A stretch of 64,000 bases of DNA from an uncultured Brachyspira sp. (GTDB taxonomy: Bacteria; Spirochaetota; Brachyspiria; Brachyspirales; Brachyspiraceae): assembly GCF_944388875.1 (NCBI RefSeq), contig NZ_CALXKQ010000009.1, positions 1 through 64,000 of the forward strand, given 5' to 3'. Positions 54,840 through 64,000 of this stretch are shown here, piece by piece (within the stretch, counting starts at the first letter, position 1; each line of letters starts with the position of its first letter). The notes under the pieces are model-generated. The model searched no databases, was not told the DNA's origin, and saw only the letters and a list, made by a program, of their open reading frames with translations. Both the position numbers and the translations under genes were made by a program.

Positions 54840-55967
54840 ATGAATAGAGCTTTAGGTTTGGATTTTAACAATTTACTTACAGGTTTTTATCCGCCGTCTT
54901 TTGCCCAGATTATTATGATACTTTTGGGGGCATATCTTATATATATGTCCATTTATTATAAAAGAAAACCTTTGCTTCTTCTTCCTATGGGAGTAGCAAT
55001 ACTGGCTGCTAATATGCCTCTTCCTAAGATGACGGAGGATGTTGTAAATGGTTTTTTAGGATTAATACATAGCGGGGCAGACAGCGGAGTTTATCCAGTA
55101 TTGGTATTTTTTGCTGTAGGCACTATGATAGATTTGGGGCTTGTGCTTGCTGATCCTAAAAATTTCTTTATAGGTGCAAGTTCGCAGATTGGGATATTTT
55201 TGATATTTTTTATTATGAGTTCTTTAAATATCAATGAGGGCTTATCGGCTGCATCTTCTATTATTGGGGCTGCTGACGGAACTTTGGCTATGTATATGGC
55301 TTCGCTTATTACAGAGCCTAAATATTTTGCTGCTGTTGTTATGGCTGCTTATCTTTATATGGAGCTTCTTCCTCTTCTTCAGTCCGGACTTACAAAGGTT
55401 TTAACTACTTCAAAAGAGAGAAAAATATCTATGGAGTATTTAAGATATGTATCAAGAGGCGAGAAAATAATATTTGCAGTTATTGCTATGGCTCTTTGCG
55501 GGATATTTTTAGCTAACTCTTTTCCTTTGATAGCGGCACTTTTATTCGGAAGCATTTTAAGGGAATCTGATATAATAAAAAATTTCTCTGTTACGCTTCA
55601 GAAGTCTATTACTGGAATACTTACAATGCTTATAGGAATAGCAATAGGCTCATCAGCATCTGCCGAATATTTTATGACTCTTAATACGGTTTTAATATTT
55701 GCTTTCGGCTTGCTTTCATTAATTTTAAGCACAACTATAGGAATAATAACTGCTAAATTAATAAATATAATTTCAGGCGGCAAAGTTAATCCTATAATAG
55801 GTTCTGCCAGTTTAAGTGCATTCCCAGTACCTGCTTGGGGAGCCCATGTTTACGGACAGGAGAACAGCTCATCAAACTGTCTTCTTCTTCATGCTATGGC
55901 CGTAAATATATCAGGCATAATATCAGGTGCTATAACTATGGGAATACTTTTAACATTTTTTCATTAA
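54840..55967 (+). CDS. mmdB: Na+-translocating decarboxylase beta subunit
   Basis: A 375-residue polytopic membrane protein of the OadB/MmdB/GcdB family. GAADGTLAMYMASL, LPLLQSGLTKVLTT and the C-terminal SLSAFPVPAWGAHVYGQ are conserved. It decarboxylates carboxybiotin and exports Na+. It ends the four-gene operon. Confidence 0.95.
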   Translation: MNRALGLDFNNLLTGFYPPSFAQIIMILLGAYLIYMSIYYKRKPLLLLPMGVAILAANMPLPKMTEDVVNGFLGLIHSGADSGVYPVLVFFAVGTMIDLGLVLADPKNFFIGASSQIGIFLIFFIMSSLNINEGLSAASSIIGAADGTLAMYMASLITEPKYFAAVVMAAYLYMELLPLLQSGLTKVLTTSKERKISMEYLRYVSRGEKIIFAVIAMALCGIFLANSFPLIAALLFGSILRESDIIKNFSVTLQKSITGILTMLIGIAIGSSASAEYFMTLNTVLIFAFGLLSLILSTTIGIITAKLINIISGGKVNPIIGSASLSAFPVPAWGAHVYGQENSSSNCLLLHAMAVNISGIISGAITMGILLTFFH

Positions 55968-55994
55968 TTAGTTTATTATATTTTTTATATATAA

Positions 55995-56019
55995 AAAGCC
56001 CTATTTTATATAGGGCTTT
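55995..56019 (+). terminator. terminator of the decarboxylase operon
   Basis: Stem AAAGCCCTAT (55995-56004) with ATAGGGCTTT (56010-56019) and a 5-base loop, 27 bases after the mmdB stop. The following T-run is short. Confidence 0.7.
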
Positions 56020-56105
56020 AAAAATTTAACGGTATTAATTGAAAAAATTATGATATCGCATATACTATTTTTTATGTTTTAATTAATTAATATCAAGGTT
56101 TTTTT

Positions 56106-57281
56106 ATGAAAAATATCAAATTACCAAGCGGCTGGCAGGAAAAAAAATTAAAAGATTTATTTGAAAATTTTAATGAAAAAAATCATGCTGATAAAACAAT
56201 TTTGGCATCTACCCAAGATAGAGGAGTAATACCTAATTATTTACTTGGAAAAGACATTATAAGAAAAGAAGATAGTTTATCAACTTATAAATTGGTTAAA
56301 AAAGGTTGTTTCGTAATAAGTTTGAGATCATTTCAAGGTGGATTTGAGTATTCTAATTATGAGGGAATAGTTAGTCCTGCTTATACAATTTTAAAACCAA
56401 AAATAAAATTTGAACCACTTTTTTATAAAGCATATTTTAAAAGTCATTATTTTATAAATAAGAGTTTAGCTAAATATGTTGAAGGAATAAGAGATGGTAG
56501 ACAAATAAGATATGAAGAATGTAAAGATATTGTAGTTCCATTTCCGCCCATAGACGATCAGAAACGCATAGCCGATATACTTTCATTATGCGATGACATA
56601 ATAGAAAACCTTACTAAACTTATAGAAAAAAAAGAGCTTTACAAGAAAGGCGTGATGCAGAGGGTTTTAACTGGCAAGGTGAGATTTAACGGTTTCACTG
56701 ATGAGTGGGAAACTGTGAGGCTTGGGGATATAGCTGAAATGTCTAGCGGCGGGACTCCTAGTACAAAAAATAAAGAATATTATAATGGTGATATAATTTG
56801 GGTAGCTATTAAAGATATTACAAGTTCTAATAAATTTTTATATGATAGTGAAAAAAAAATAACAAAGGAAGGTCTTAATAATTCTTCAGCAAAACTATTT
56901 CCTATTAATACAATATTGTATGCTATGTATGCTTCAATAGGTGAATGTATAATAGCTAAAGTTGAATGTGCTACTAGTCAGGCTATATTAGGTATAGAAT
57001 GTTCAGAAAAAATAGATTTTACTTTTCTATATTATTTGTTAGTTAATTATAAAAATAATGCTAAAAAAATGAGGCAGACAGGTACACAGCCAAATTTAAA
57101 TAAGCAAATAGTTTCTGATTTTCAATTCTATATACCAAAAATGAAAGAGCAAAAGAGAATAGCCGAACTGCTTTCTGCTATAGATGATGAAATCGATAAT
57201 CTTAAAAAGCAGTTAGAATTACGTAGGCTTCAGAAGAAGGGGCTTATGCAGAGGCTTCTTACGGGTGAGGTGAGGGTTTGA
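56106..57281 (+). CDS. hsdS: orphan type I restriction-modification specificity subunit HsdS
   Basis: A 391-residue S subunit with the two-domain layout. TRD1 (~1-150) is followed by the first conserved helix (QKRIADILSLCDDIIENL, KKGVMQRVLTG). TRD2 (~200-345) is followed by the second (QKRIAELLSAIDDEIDNL, KKGLMQRLLTG). Each TRD sets half of a bipartite DNA target. No hsdM or hsdR lies in the window. It is followed at once by repeat-rich non-coding DNA. It may serve a methylase elsewhere as an alternative specificity. Confidence 0.93.
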   Translation: MKNIKLPSGWQEKKLKDLFENFNEKNHADKTILASTQDRGVIPNYLLGKDIIRKEDSLSTYKLVKKGCFVISLRSFQGGFEYSNYEGIVSPAYTILKPKIKFEPLFYKAYFKSHYFINKSLAKYVEGIRDGRQIRYEECKDIVVPFPPIDDQKRIADILSLCDDIIENLTKLIEKKELYKKGVMQRVLTGKVRFNGFTDEWETVRLGDIAEMSSGGTPSTKNKEYYNGDIIWVAIKDITSSNKFLYDSEKKITKEGLNNSSAKLFPINTILYAMYASIGECIIAKVECATSQAILGIECSEKIDFTFLYYLLVNYKNNAKKMRQTGTQPNLNKQIVSDFQFYIPKMKEQKRIAELLSAIDDEIDNLKKQLELRRLQKKGLMQRLLTGEVRV

Positions 57282-58121
57282 GGGTTCTCTATTTATTCTT
57301 TCTTATATTTGTTAGCTCTTTGGGTATGGGTTAGCTTTTTCTTATTACATTTCTTTTTTATATTTGCTTGCATTTAATTCTGGGTTTATCTTTCAATATT
57401 TGATTTCTTTTTTCTTGTTCTTTTTTGTGCAGTCAAAAAAGAACCAAAAAAGACTGCTTACTTTTTTGTTAAAAAAGTAAGACAAAAAATATTTACAATC
57501 TTGGGGGATTACTTTTTATTGCTGGGTATATTTTTTATTATTCCTTATCTTTATTTTTGTTTGCTTTTTAGGTATGGGTTTATCTTTTAATGTTTTATTT
57601 CTCATTGGTTAATGAACGGCAATAAACCGCACGTATATTGTGCTATCCTTAAGTTTAGGCATTACCGTGCGGAAAGACCGTCACGGAGTGTACCTGTAAG
57701 GTATAGGCAAGTAGTTTTTTGTCAAAAAAGTAGGGCAAAAAACATTTACAATCTTGAGGGTTTGCTTTTTATTGCTGGGGTTGTCTTTTATTATTCCGTT
57801 TCTTTTTTATATTTGTTTGTTCCTTAGTTCTAGGTTAACTTTTTAGTGTTTGAGTTCTTTAGTTTCTTTTTGTTTGCTTTTTAGGTATGGGTTTATCTTT
57901 TAATGTTTTATTTCTCATTGGTTAATGAATGACAACAAACCGCACGTATATTAAGCTATCCTTAAGGTTAGGCGTTACCGTGCGGAAAGACCGTCACGGA
58001 GTGTACCTGTAAGGTATAGGCAAGTAGTTTTTTGTCAAAAAAGTAGGGCAAAAAATATTTACAATCTTGGGGGATTACTTATTATTTTTTGGTTTGCTTT
58101 TTATTATTCCTTATCTTTATT

Positions 58122-58290
58122 TTTATTAGCTCTGCAGTCTTTTTGCTTCTTTGTGCCACGCCACAGGCGGACAGCGTCCAAAAGAAGTGGGGTTGCCGAC
58201 ACCAAAGGTGGACTTTGTCGGCACGCAGAACGGGGGCAAAGCCCCAACTATAATTTAAAAAGATTAAAAATTTAGTTTTGAAACAAGTCT
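58122..58290. repeat. GC-rich hairpin element, copy 1
   Basis: A 169-bp element far richer in G and C than its surroundings. It contains TGCCGACA/TGTCGGCA (58194-58201 with 58216-58223) and GGGGC/GCCCC around AAA (58233-58245). Copy 2 at 59014-59181 is nearly identical. Confidence 0.8.
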
Positions 58291-59013
58291 ATTGGTTAAT
58301 GAATGACAACAAACCGCACGTATATTAAGCTATCCTTAAGGTTAGGCGTTACCGTGCGGAAAGCCCGTACGGCGAGTACTAAAAAAGTAGGGCAAAAAGC
58401 ATTTACAATCTTGAGGGTTTGCTTTTTATTTCTGGGGTTGTTTTTTATTATTCCGTTTCTTTTTTATATTTGTTTGTTCTTTAGGTATGGGTTTGCTTTT
58501 GGGTGTTTGAGTTCTTTAGTTTCTTTTTAGTTTTCATTTTATCTTTTAATATTTGGAAATCTTTTTCCGCTTTTTTTTAGAAAAAAAGCTCGCAAAAAAA
58601 TCTTACCTACTTTTTTGTAAAAAAGTAGGGCAAAAAACATTAACATTCTTGAGGGTTTACTTTTTATTGCTGGGGTTGTTTTTTATTATTCCGTTTCTTT
58701 TTATATTTGTTTGTTCCTTAGTTCTAGGTTAACTTTTTGGTGTTTGAGTTCTTTAGTTTCTTTTTGTTTGCTTTTTAGTTATGGGTTTATATTTTAATGT
58801 TTGATTTCATTGGTTAATGAACGGCAATAAACCGCACGTATATTGTGCTATCCTTAAGATTATACATTACCGTGCGGAAAGCCTCCACAAAGTGTACCTG
58901 TAAGGTATAGGCAAGTAGTTTTTTGTCAAAAAAGGAAAACAAAAAACATTAACATTCTTGAGGGTTTGCTTTTTATTGCTGGGTGTATTTTTTATTATTC
59001 CTTATCTTTATTT

Positions 59014-59181
59014 TTATTAGCTCTGCAGTTTTTTTGCTTCTTTGTGCCACGCCATAGGCGGACAGCGTCCAAAAGAACTGGGGTTTCCGACACCAAAGGT
59101 GGACTTTGTCGGCACGCAGAGCGGGGGCAAAGCCCCAACTATAATTTAAAAATATTAAAAATTTAGTTTTGAAACAAGTCT
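59014..59181. repeat. GC-rich hairpin element, copy 2
   Basis: Near-identical 168-bp copy of the element at 58122-58290, with a few substitutions, followed by the same junction (TTTAGTTTTGAAACAAGTC) into the TTGGTTAATGAA unit. Confidence 0.8.
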
Positions 59182-59280
59182 ATTGGTTAATGAACGGCAA
59201 CAAACCTCACATATATTAGATGTATTAATTGTTATTGTAAAGCCGTACACATTAAGCATACGGCTAGTACAAAATAAAAT

Positions 59281-61230
59281 TTATTTCAGTTTAAAGAAAT
59301 CAATTAATTTATTCAAATTCTGAGATTCATTAAGCATAAGCTGAGAAGAAGAACTAGCCTCTTCTACCAAAGCTGCGTTCTGCTGAACTGAAGAGTCCAT
59401 ACTACTTATTGCTGTATTAATCTGTTCTATTCCTCTTTCCTGTTCTTTTGCTGCGGCATCTATTTTCTGCATCAAATCAGAAGCCTTATCCATTCTCTCA
59501 GAGATTTCTATAAACATTTCTTTAGATTCATTAACACTTGCAGCTGCTAAATTAATTTTATCATTGCTGTCAATTATTAAAGAAGTAATATTTTTTACTG
59601 ATTCCTGAGTATTCTGTGCCAAATTTCTTACTTCGCTTGCTACTACCGCGAATCCTCTTCCCTGTTCACCAGCACGTGCAGCCTCTACTGATGCATTTAA
59701 GGCAAGTATATTAGTTTGAAATGCAATTGTTTCTATAAGTTTTGTAATATCCATAATCTTTGAGCTAGCTTCATAAACTGCATCCATTTTCTGAACGCTG
59801 TCTTCTATTATATCTCCAGCCTTGCTTACATAATCCTTAGCCTCTACAACTATAACGGTAGTATCTGATATATCGGATGTAACAACTTTGACATTGGATG
59901 CCATCTCACTCATAGTGGAAGCCGTTTCTTCCAAGCTAGAAGCCTGCATCTCTGTTCTTCTTGAAAGATCATTATTTCCAGAAAGAACTTCATTAGCGGC
60001 ACTCTCAACCTGTTCTGAAGACTGCTTTACTGTATTTATTATATTATTCAAATTCTCTAATGTACTTTGTATGCCTCTTGCTATAGAGCCCCATTCATCC
60101 TTTCTATCAGTAAATCCAGGAGGAGTACTCCATGAAATATCTCCTTTTGATAATTTTGTTAAATCAAGAGCTAACAATTTTATTATAAATACAACTTTAC
60201 TCTTTATTATTAAAGGAGTTATTATTGATACTGTAATCATTATTAAAGCTGCTATTACAATCATAATATTTCTTATTCTGTGGCTGTCTTCCAATATTAT
60301 ATAGTTAGGAACAAGTATTTTCATTCCCCAATTCTGACCCGTATCTAATTTTACAGGTACAAATATATATGTAGACATAGTTTTTAATGTGGAGCTGTAC
60401 TCTTCAAGCATCACAGTCTGACCAGATTTAATTTTTTCTAATATATTACTATCTCTATAATAAGGGTAAGCATCATAAATATTTTTCCCTATATAGTCTT
60501 CATTTTCTATATTATATAATAAAGAGCCATTATGATCGAATAAAGAAGTTTGAGTATTTTCAAAAGGTTTTATATTGTCCATTATAGAATGCAGTGAATC
60601 TACAAATATATCAACTCCAGCAACACCTATTATTTTATTTCCGCTTTTTAAAGGTATAGACCAAGTATTCATTTTTACCATTTTACCGCCTACTTCAAAA
60701 TCATATATCGAAGTTATATGAGTATTTCCTGTACTGATAGGTGCTGTATAATAATCGCTTTTAAGTTCTTCTGATGTCATGCCTCTGTCAGAAACTGAAC
60801 CATTATCTCTATATACATAATCAGAAAACATTCCGTTAGCAGAAGAATAAAAAGGATCTGTCATATAATCAGCGTCATTTCCCATAACATTAGGTTCAAA
60901 TACAAGAAATAATGCCCCAGTATTTTGAGGAAGCGTATTAAAAAAAGTCATAGCGGCATTTTTATATACATCTCTGTTTCTCTCTCCTGAGTTATATAAA
61001 TTATTTACCGTATATTCGAATACAGTTAAACTATCCAATGCCTCCTGAACCATCATTTCAACTTTTGCCGCTTCGCCTTTAGCACTTTCTTCTAAAACTT
61101 TGTATGATAATTTTTTTGTAACATTGTTAACAGAAACAATGTTTATAGTATTTGATATAATAAGCATAACTAAAAATGGAACCAATATTATCATACTTAT
61201 TTTAAATTGCAGGCTGTTAAGTTTACTCAT
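59281..61230 (-). CDS. methyl-accepting chemotaxis protein
   Basis: A 649-residue chemoreceptor. TM1 is at ~12-30. The periplasmic dCache-type sensor spans ~35-315 ([25 protein letters not shown] region). TM2 is at ~325-348, followed by a HAMP-like linker and the signalling hairpin with tip [22 protein letters not shown]. It would signal to CheA/CheW, not encoded here. The ligand is unknown, though dCache domains often bind amino acids. GGAGAG precedes the start. Confidence 0.95.
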   Translation of the reverse strand: MSKLNSLQFKISMIILVPFLVMLIISNTINIVSVNNVTKKLSYKVLEESAKGEAAKVEMMVQEALDSLTVFEYTVNNLYNSGERNRDVYKNAAMTFFNTLPQNTGALFLVFEPNVMGNDADYMTDPFYSSANGMFSDYVYRDNGSVSDRGMTSEELKSDYYTAPISTGNTHITSIYDFEVGGKMVKMNTWSIPLKSGNKIIGVAGVDIFVDSLHSIMDNIKPFENTQTSLFDHNGSLLYNIENEDYIGKNIYDAYPYYRDSNILEKIKSGQTVMLEEYSSTLKTMSTYIFVPVKLDTGQNWGMKILVPNYIILEDSHRIRNIMIVIAALIMITVSIITPLIIKSKVVFIIKLLALDLTKLSKGDISWSTPPGFTDRKDEWGSIARGIQSTLENLNNIINTVKQSSEQVESAANEVLSGNNDLSRRTEMQASSLEETASTMSEMASNVKVVTSDISDTTVIVVEAKDYVSKAGDIIEDSVQKMDAVYEASSKIMDITKLIETIAFQTNILALNASVEAARAGEQGRGFAVVASEVRNLAQNTQESVKNITSLIIDSNDKINLAAASVNESKEMFIEISERMDKASDLMQKIDAAAKEQERGIEQINTAISSMDSSVQQNAALVEEASSSSQLMLNESQNLNKLIDFFKLK

Positions 61231-61439
61231 TGAATACTCTCCAAAATATACTTTATTTTTCCCATTATACGATAAAACTGATTATACACAACCATTTTTT
61301 TAATATATAGCTTAGAATGAATTACAATAATTATTATTGTATTTTTACTATATGTATAAAAAAATAATAATGAATTTGTTATTTAACATTATATATTATA
61401 TAATGACATCCTAGATTTTAATTGAAATAAAAAAATACT

Positions 61440-62486
61440 ATGGATAAAGAAAGTATAACGAATGCTGAAGAGAACTCTTATGATAAGCAGGAAAACAATA
61501 ATTCTGTGAGACCTAAAGGATTTGATGATTTTTTAGGGCAGAATAATATCAAATCAAAATTAAAGGTTTTTATAGACAGTGCCAAAAAAAGAGATGTTTC
61601 TCTGGATCATATACTATTTTACGGTCCTCCTGGGCTTGGAAAAACAACACTTGCTCAGATAATAGCAAATGAAATGGGAAGCAATATAAAAGCTACTTCT
61701 GCACCTATAATAGAGAGACCAGGAGATTTAGCTTCTATATTAACTACTTTAGGCGAAAAAGATATATTATTTATAGATGAGATTCACAGATTAAGAACTG
61801 TTGTAGAAGAGGTATTATATTCTGCAATGGAAGACTTTTTTGTGGATATAAAGGTAGGAGAGGGTACAAGTGCTAAGAGCTTTAGAGTAAAACTGCCTCA
61901 TTTTACATTAATAGGAGCTACAACAAGAAGCGGATTGCTTAGTACTCCGCTTTATGACAGATTCGGCATAGTAGAGAGGCTTGAGTTCTATACTAATGAA
62001 GATTTAGCCAATATTGTAAAAAGAAGTTCTAAATTTCTTAATATAGATGTTACTGATTCTGCAGCGATTTCTATAGCATCAAGGTCTAGGGGTACACCAA
62101 GAATAGTTAATAGACTTTTGAGAAGAGTATTTGACTTTGCTACGGTGAATGATGTTTTAAAAATAGATGAAGAGTTTGCCTGTGATTCTTTGGAAAAATT
62201 AGGTGTGGATAAAAATGGATTTGAAGCACTTGACAAACTTTATTTAAATACTATTATTAAGCATTATAATGGAGGTCCTGTAGGAGTAGATACTATTTCT
62301 GTGTCTTTATCCGAACAGATAGAAACCATTGAGGATGTTATAGAGCCTTATTTAATACAATGCGGCTTTATAAAAAGAACGCCTAAAGGAAGAGTAGCCA
62401 CTAATAAGGCATATTCATATTTAAATCTTTCTTCTAGGTATGACGATAATTATAATAATGAAGAAAGAGGATTATTTGATTTTTAA
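61440..62486 (+). CDS. ruvB: Holliday junction ATP-dependent helicase RuvB
   Basis: A 348-residue AAA+ branch-migration motor. Walker [10 protein letters not shown], Walker [11 protein letters not shown], sensor 1 GATTRSGLL, arginine finger in [11 protein letters not shown], and the C-terminal winged helix ([16 protein letters not shown]) are complete. No strong ribosome site is seen. The M23 peptidase frame begins within ~12 bases of its stop. Confidence 0.97.
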   Translation: MDKESITNAEENSYDKQENNNSVRPKGFDDFLGQNNIKSKLKVFIDSAKKRDVSLDHILFYGPPGLGKTTLAQIIANEMGSNIKATSAPIIERPGDLASILTTLGEKDILFIDEIHRLRTVVEEVLYSAMEDFFVDIKVGEGTSAKSFRVKLPHFTLIGATTRSGLLSTPLYDRFGIVERLEFYTNEDLANIVKRSSKFLNIDVTDSAAISIASRSRGTPRIVNRLLRRVFDFATVNDVLKIDEEFACDSLEKLGVDKNGFEALDKLYLNTIIKHYNGGPVGVDTISVSLSEQIETIEDVIEPYLIQCGFIKRTPKGRVATNKAYSYLNLSSRYDDNYNNEERGLFDF

Positions 62487-62497
62487 GGGGGCTTATT

Positions 62498-63676
62498 ATT
62501 TTATTTACTGATGATACCAGCACTAAAACTGAAAGAAAATCTAATGCCCAATTAGATAAATATTATTTAGAAGAAACTTCAAAGGATGTCAAAGGACTTG
62601 CTAATAAATTTGTTGGTAATTTTAAAAGTAATAATAAAAAACCTACAATAGATTCCTATTCCCATTTTGATATTCATTATAAAAAAAATGTAAAGTTAAA
62701 TAAAGGCAGATACAAACCTCCTAAAATAAGAAAAATTAAATTCGTTAAAACAAGAAAAATATTTAAATCCATATATAATTCCACTTACGGAATAAGACAT
62801 TTTTTCTCTGAAATAATAAATGCCGTTAAAAGAAAAGGCAATCATGAAAGAAGTATATTAATATTTTATGATGATGAGGAGCATGGCGTAAGACTTCCTA
62901 TCAATAATTTTATGATAACATTTTTGCTTTTGGTGTTCTCTGCATTAGTTTATACAGGATATGATGCATATAATAGGCAAAAAGAGGCAAGAGAGTTTTA
63001 TAATACACTATCAGCCAGAGAGGCAAAAACTTATTCTTTAATAGAAGATTACAAACAGGCATTAACAAGATTTTCTACAGCCCTTATTAATTATAATAAC
63101 TCTATGAAGAATATATCGCATACAATAGATTATAACAACACAAGTACTTTTAATAATAATCAAAATGCTGTGAGTTATAATGATGTAACAAATATCAATA
63201 AGATATTAAATGAAGTGGATTCATATCAAAAGAATGTTTTATCTTTTATGAATATCTCTCCAAGAATACATGAGCAGATACCTTTAGGCTGGCCTGTTTC
63301 AGGAGGCGGAAGAATATCCAGCGGTTTCGGAGCAAGGCTTTCTCCATTCAATCAGGAAAAAAGCTATCACTATGGTGTTGATATAGCAGGTTCTTATGGC
63401 ACTCCTATAATAGCTGTTGCTGACGGTACTGTGTCTTTTGCAGGATGGAGAAGCGGATACGGATGGTTTGTAATTATTTCGCATGCTAACGGATATCAGA
63501 CTGCTTACGGACACAATTCAAAATTGCTTGTGAATTCAGGTCAAAGAGTTAAACGCGGTGAAAAGATAGCTCTTATAGGAAATACGGGGCGTACAACTGG
63601 TATACACTGTCATTTTGAAGTGAGAGTTGGAGGAGATCATAAGAATCCTATGCCTTATCTTGGAGCAAGATTTTAA
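62498..63676 (+). CDS. M23 metallopeptidase (LytM-type), apparent ATT start
   Basis: Peptidoglycan endopeptidase. The C-terminal LytM domain has HYGVDIAGSYGTPI, AYGHNSKL and GIHCHFEVR, covering the zinc ligands and catalytic His. The first ATG (62912) falls at the transmembrane helix and has no ribosome site. The frame is open 138 codons further and reads like a real cytosolic domain, including ERSILIFYDDEEHGVRLP. No ATG, GTG or TTG occurs in frame there. AAGGGGG (62485-62491) lies 6 bases before ATT 62498, so I take that as the start (392 residues). Confidence 0.82.
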   Translation: MLFTDDTSTKTERKSNAQLDKYYLEETSKDVKGLANKFVGNFKSNNKKPTIDSYSHFDIHYKKNVKLNKGRYKPPKIRKIKFVKTRKIFKSIYNSTYGIRHFFSEIINAVKRKGNHERSILIFYDDEEHGVRLPINNFMITFLLLVFSALVYTGYDAYNRQKEAREFYNTLSAREAKTYSLIEDYKQALTRFSTALINYNNSMKNISHTIDYNNTSTFNNNQNAVSYNDVTNINKILNEVDSYQKNVLSFMNISPRIHEQIPLGWPVSGGGRISSGFGARLSPFNQEKSYHYGVDIAGSYGTPIIAVADGTVSFAGWRSGYGWFVIISHANGYQTAYGHNSKLLVNSGQRVKRGEKIALIGNTGRTTGIHCHFEVRVGGDHKNPMPYLGARF

Positions 63677-64000
63677 TCTTACATAAATTTGATTTAATTT
63701 TTAAAAATTTATTTTTACGCACGGTGAACTAAATTTTATATATAACAAAAATGTATCGATAATCAATTTTTTATTTTTAGTTTCGTTCTGTGTGCGGAGA
63801 ATAAAGCTAAAAATTTAAAAACCGCTTGGGCGGGTGTTATAATTACAGTGAAAAATTCTCAATAAAAATGAAATTAAGAATAACAAAATAAAATTATAAG
63901 CCTATAGGGCGGGCAGATGTAATTAAACTGTAGAAAAATATTTTCAAACATTAGAAGATAAACCCATAACTTAAGAGTAAACATATATAACAAAAGAACT
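63677..64000. other. non-coding end region with hairpins
   Basis: No gene was found in these 324 bases. An imperfect inverted repeat joins CGCACGGTGAACTAAA (63718-63733) with TTTAGTTTCGTTCTGTGTGCG (63777-63796 region). ACCGCTTGGGCGGG near 63820 and CCTATAGGGCGGG near 63901 are GC islands. The CGCACG motif recalls the repeats at 57.6-59.2 kb. Confidence 0.5.

Larger units (their letters stand above)
57282..59280. repeat. 2-kb non-coding block of dispersed and tandem hairpin repeats
   Basis: No convincing gene. Five related copies of a ~110-140-bp unit start at 57603, 57916, 58290, 58808 and 59181 (the last degenerate). Each holds TTGGTTAATGAA, then CCGCACG pairing with CGTGCGG about 30 bases on, with a CCTTAAGG palindrome or its variant between, in most copies followed by TGTAAGGTATAGGC. 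A second unit occurs twice (58122, 59014). Poly-T/A palindromes such as CTTACTTTTTT/AAAAAAGTAAG (57457-57481) and CCTACTTTTTT/AAAAAAGTAGG (58606-58629) are added. Short open frames here repeat with the units and look spurious. Confidence 0.85.

Noticed and set aside
57612-59166. Three small plus-strand ORFs (about 66-75 residues)
   Set aside because: They lie within the repeat units, change in step with repeat copies, and have no ribosome sites or family resemblance.
57603-59270. A second CRISPR array in the repeat block
   Set aside because: Units are 310-520 bases apart, differ in sequence and length, and the intervening parts are themselves repeated.
59888-60304. 138-residue ORF antisense to the chemoreceptor
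   Set aside because: Opposite a conserved coding region; no independent signals.
63677-64000. Start of a ribosomal RNA operon
   Set aside because: GC islands are present but no rRNA-like conserved segments are recognisable.

Overview
The window is AT-rich, densely coded chromosomal DNA that looks like an intestinal anaerobic spirochaete of the genus Brachyspira. This rests on base composition, the mix of diderm genes (kdsB, an outer-membrane beta-barrel protein) with chemotaxis and Na+-decarboxylase genes, and general protein resemblance. It is an inference; no database was searched.

Layout. 1-9.6 kb: one end of a CRISPR array (15 full repeats plus a partial one) and a complete minus-strand type I-B cas operon in the order cas6-cas8(Cst1)-cas7(Cst2)-cas5-cas3-cas4-cas1-cas2, with a near-consensus promoter. 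9.7-20.9 kb: housekeeping genes (G3E GTPase, TIGR01212 radical SAM protein, FAH-family protein, PP2C-like phosphatase, kdsB, EIIA-like protein, argS, Na+/alanine symporter, TPR protein, folD).

20.9-32.8 kb is the most unusual region. A minus-strand gene train starts with a Ycf46-like AAA+ ATPase and an unknown 198-aa protein. It continues through eight tandem paralogous genes and ends with a DUF2997-like protein, a DUF1257/Ycf35-like protein and a small radical SAM protein. Seven of the eight paralogs share an ~85-residue C-terminal module with two invariant cysteines and a KKxNKSSLAYIMD-like motif, attached to quite different N-termini: helical repeats, acidic or coiled regions, and a histone-H1-like basic tail. 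This looks like an undescribed AAA+-centred multi-component system.

33-50 kb: membrane ferritin-like/VIT protein, tig-clpP-clpX, tRNA-Gly(GCC), HAD phosphatase, a PD-(D/E)XK (Rpn-type) protein with an apparently leaderless transcript, an RsbW-like kinase, sugar-nucleotide enzymes, a lipoprotein-like alcohol dehydrogenase, a twin-SWIM protein, and a lysine/diaminopimelate cluster of the N-acetyl variant (M20 deacetylase, dapA, dapB, dapH, aminotransferase). A strong promoter and a small lysine-rich ORF precede that cluster.

51-64 kb: outer-membrane protein, a four-gene Na+-translocating decarboxylase operon, an orphan hsdS followed by ~2 kb of non-coding hairpin-rich repeats, a chemoreceptor, ruvB and an M23 peptidase. 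The peptidase reading frame runs 138 codons upstream of its first ATG and seems to begin at a non-canonical ATT codon.
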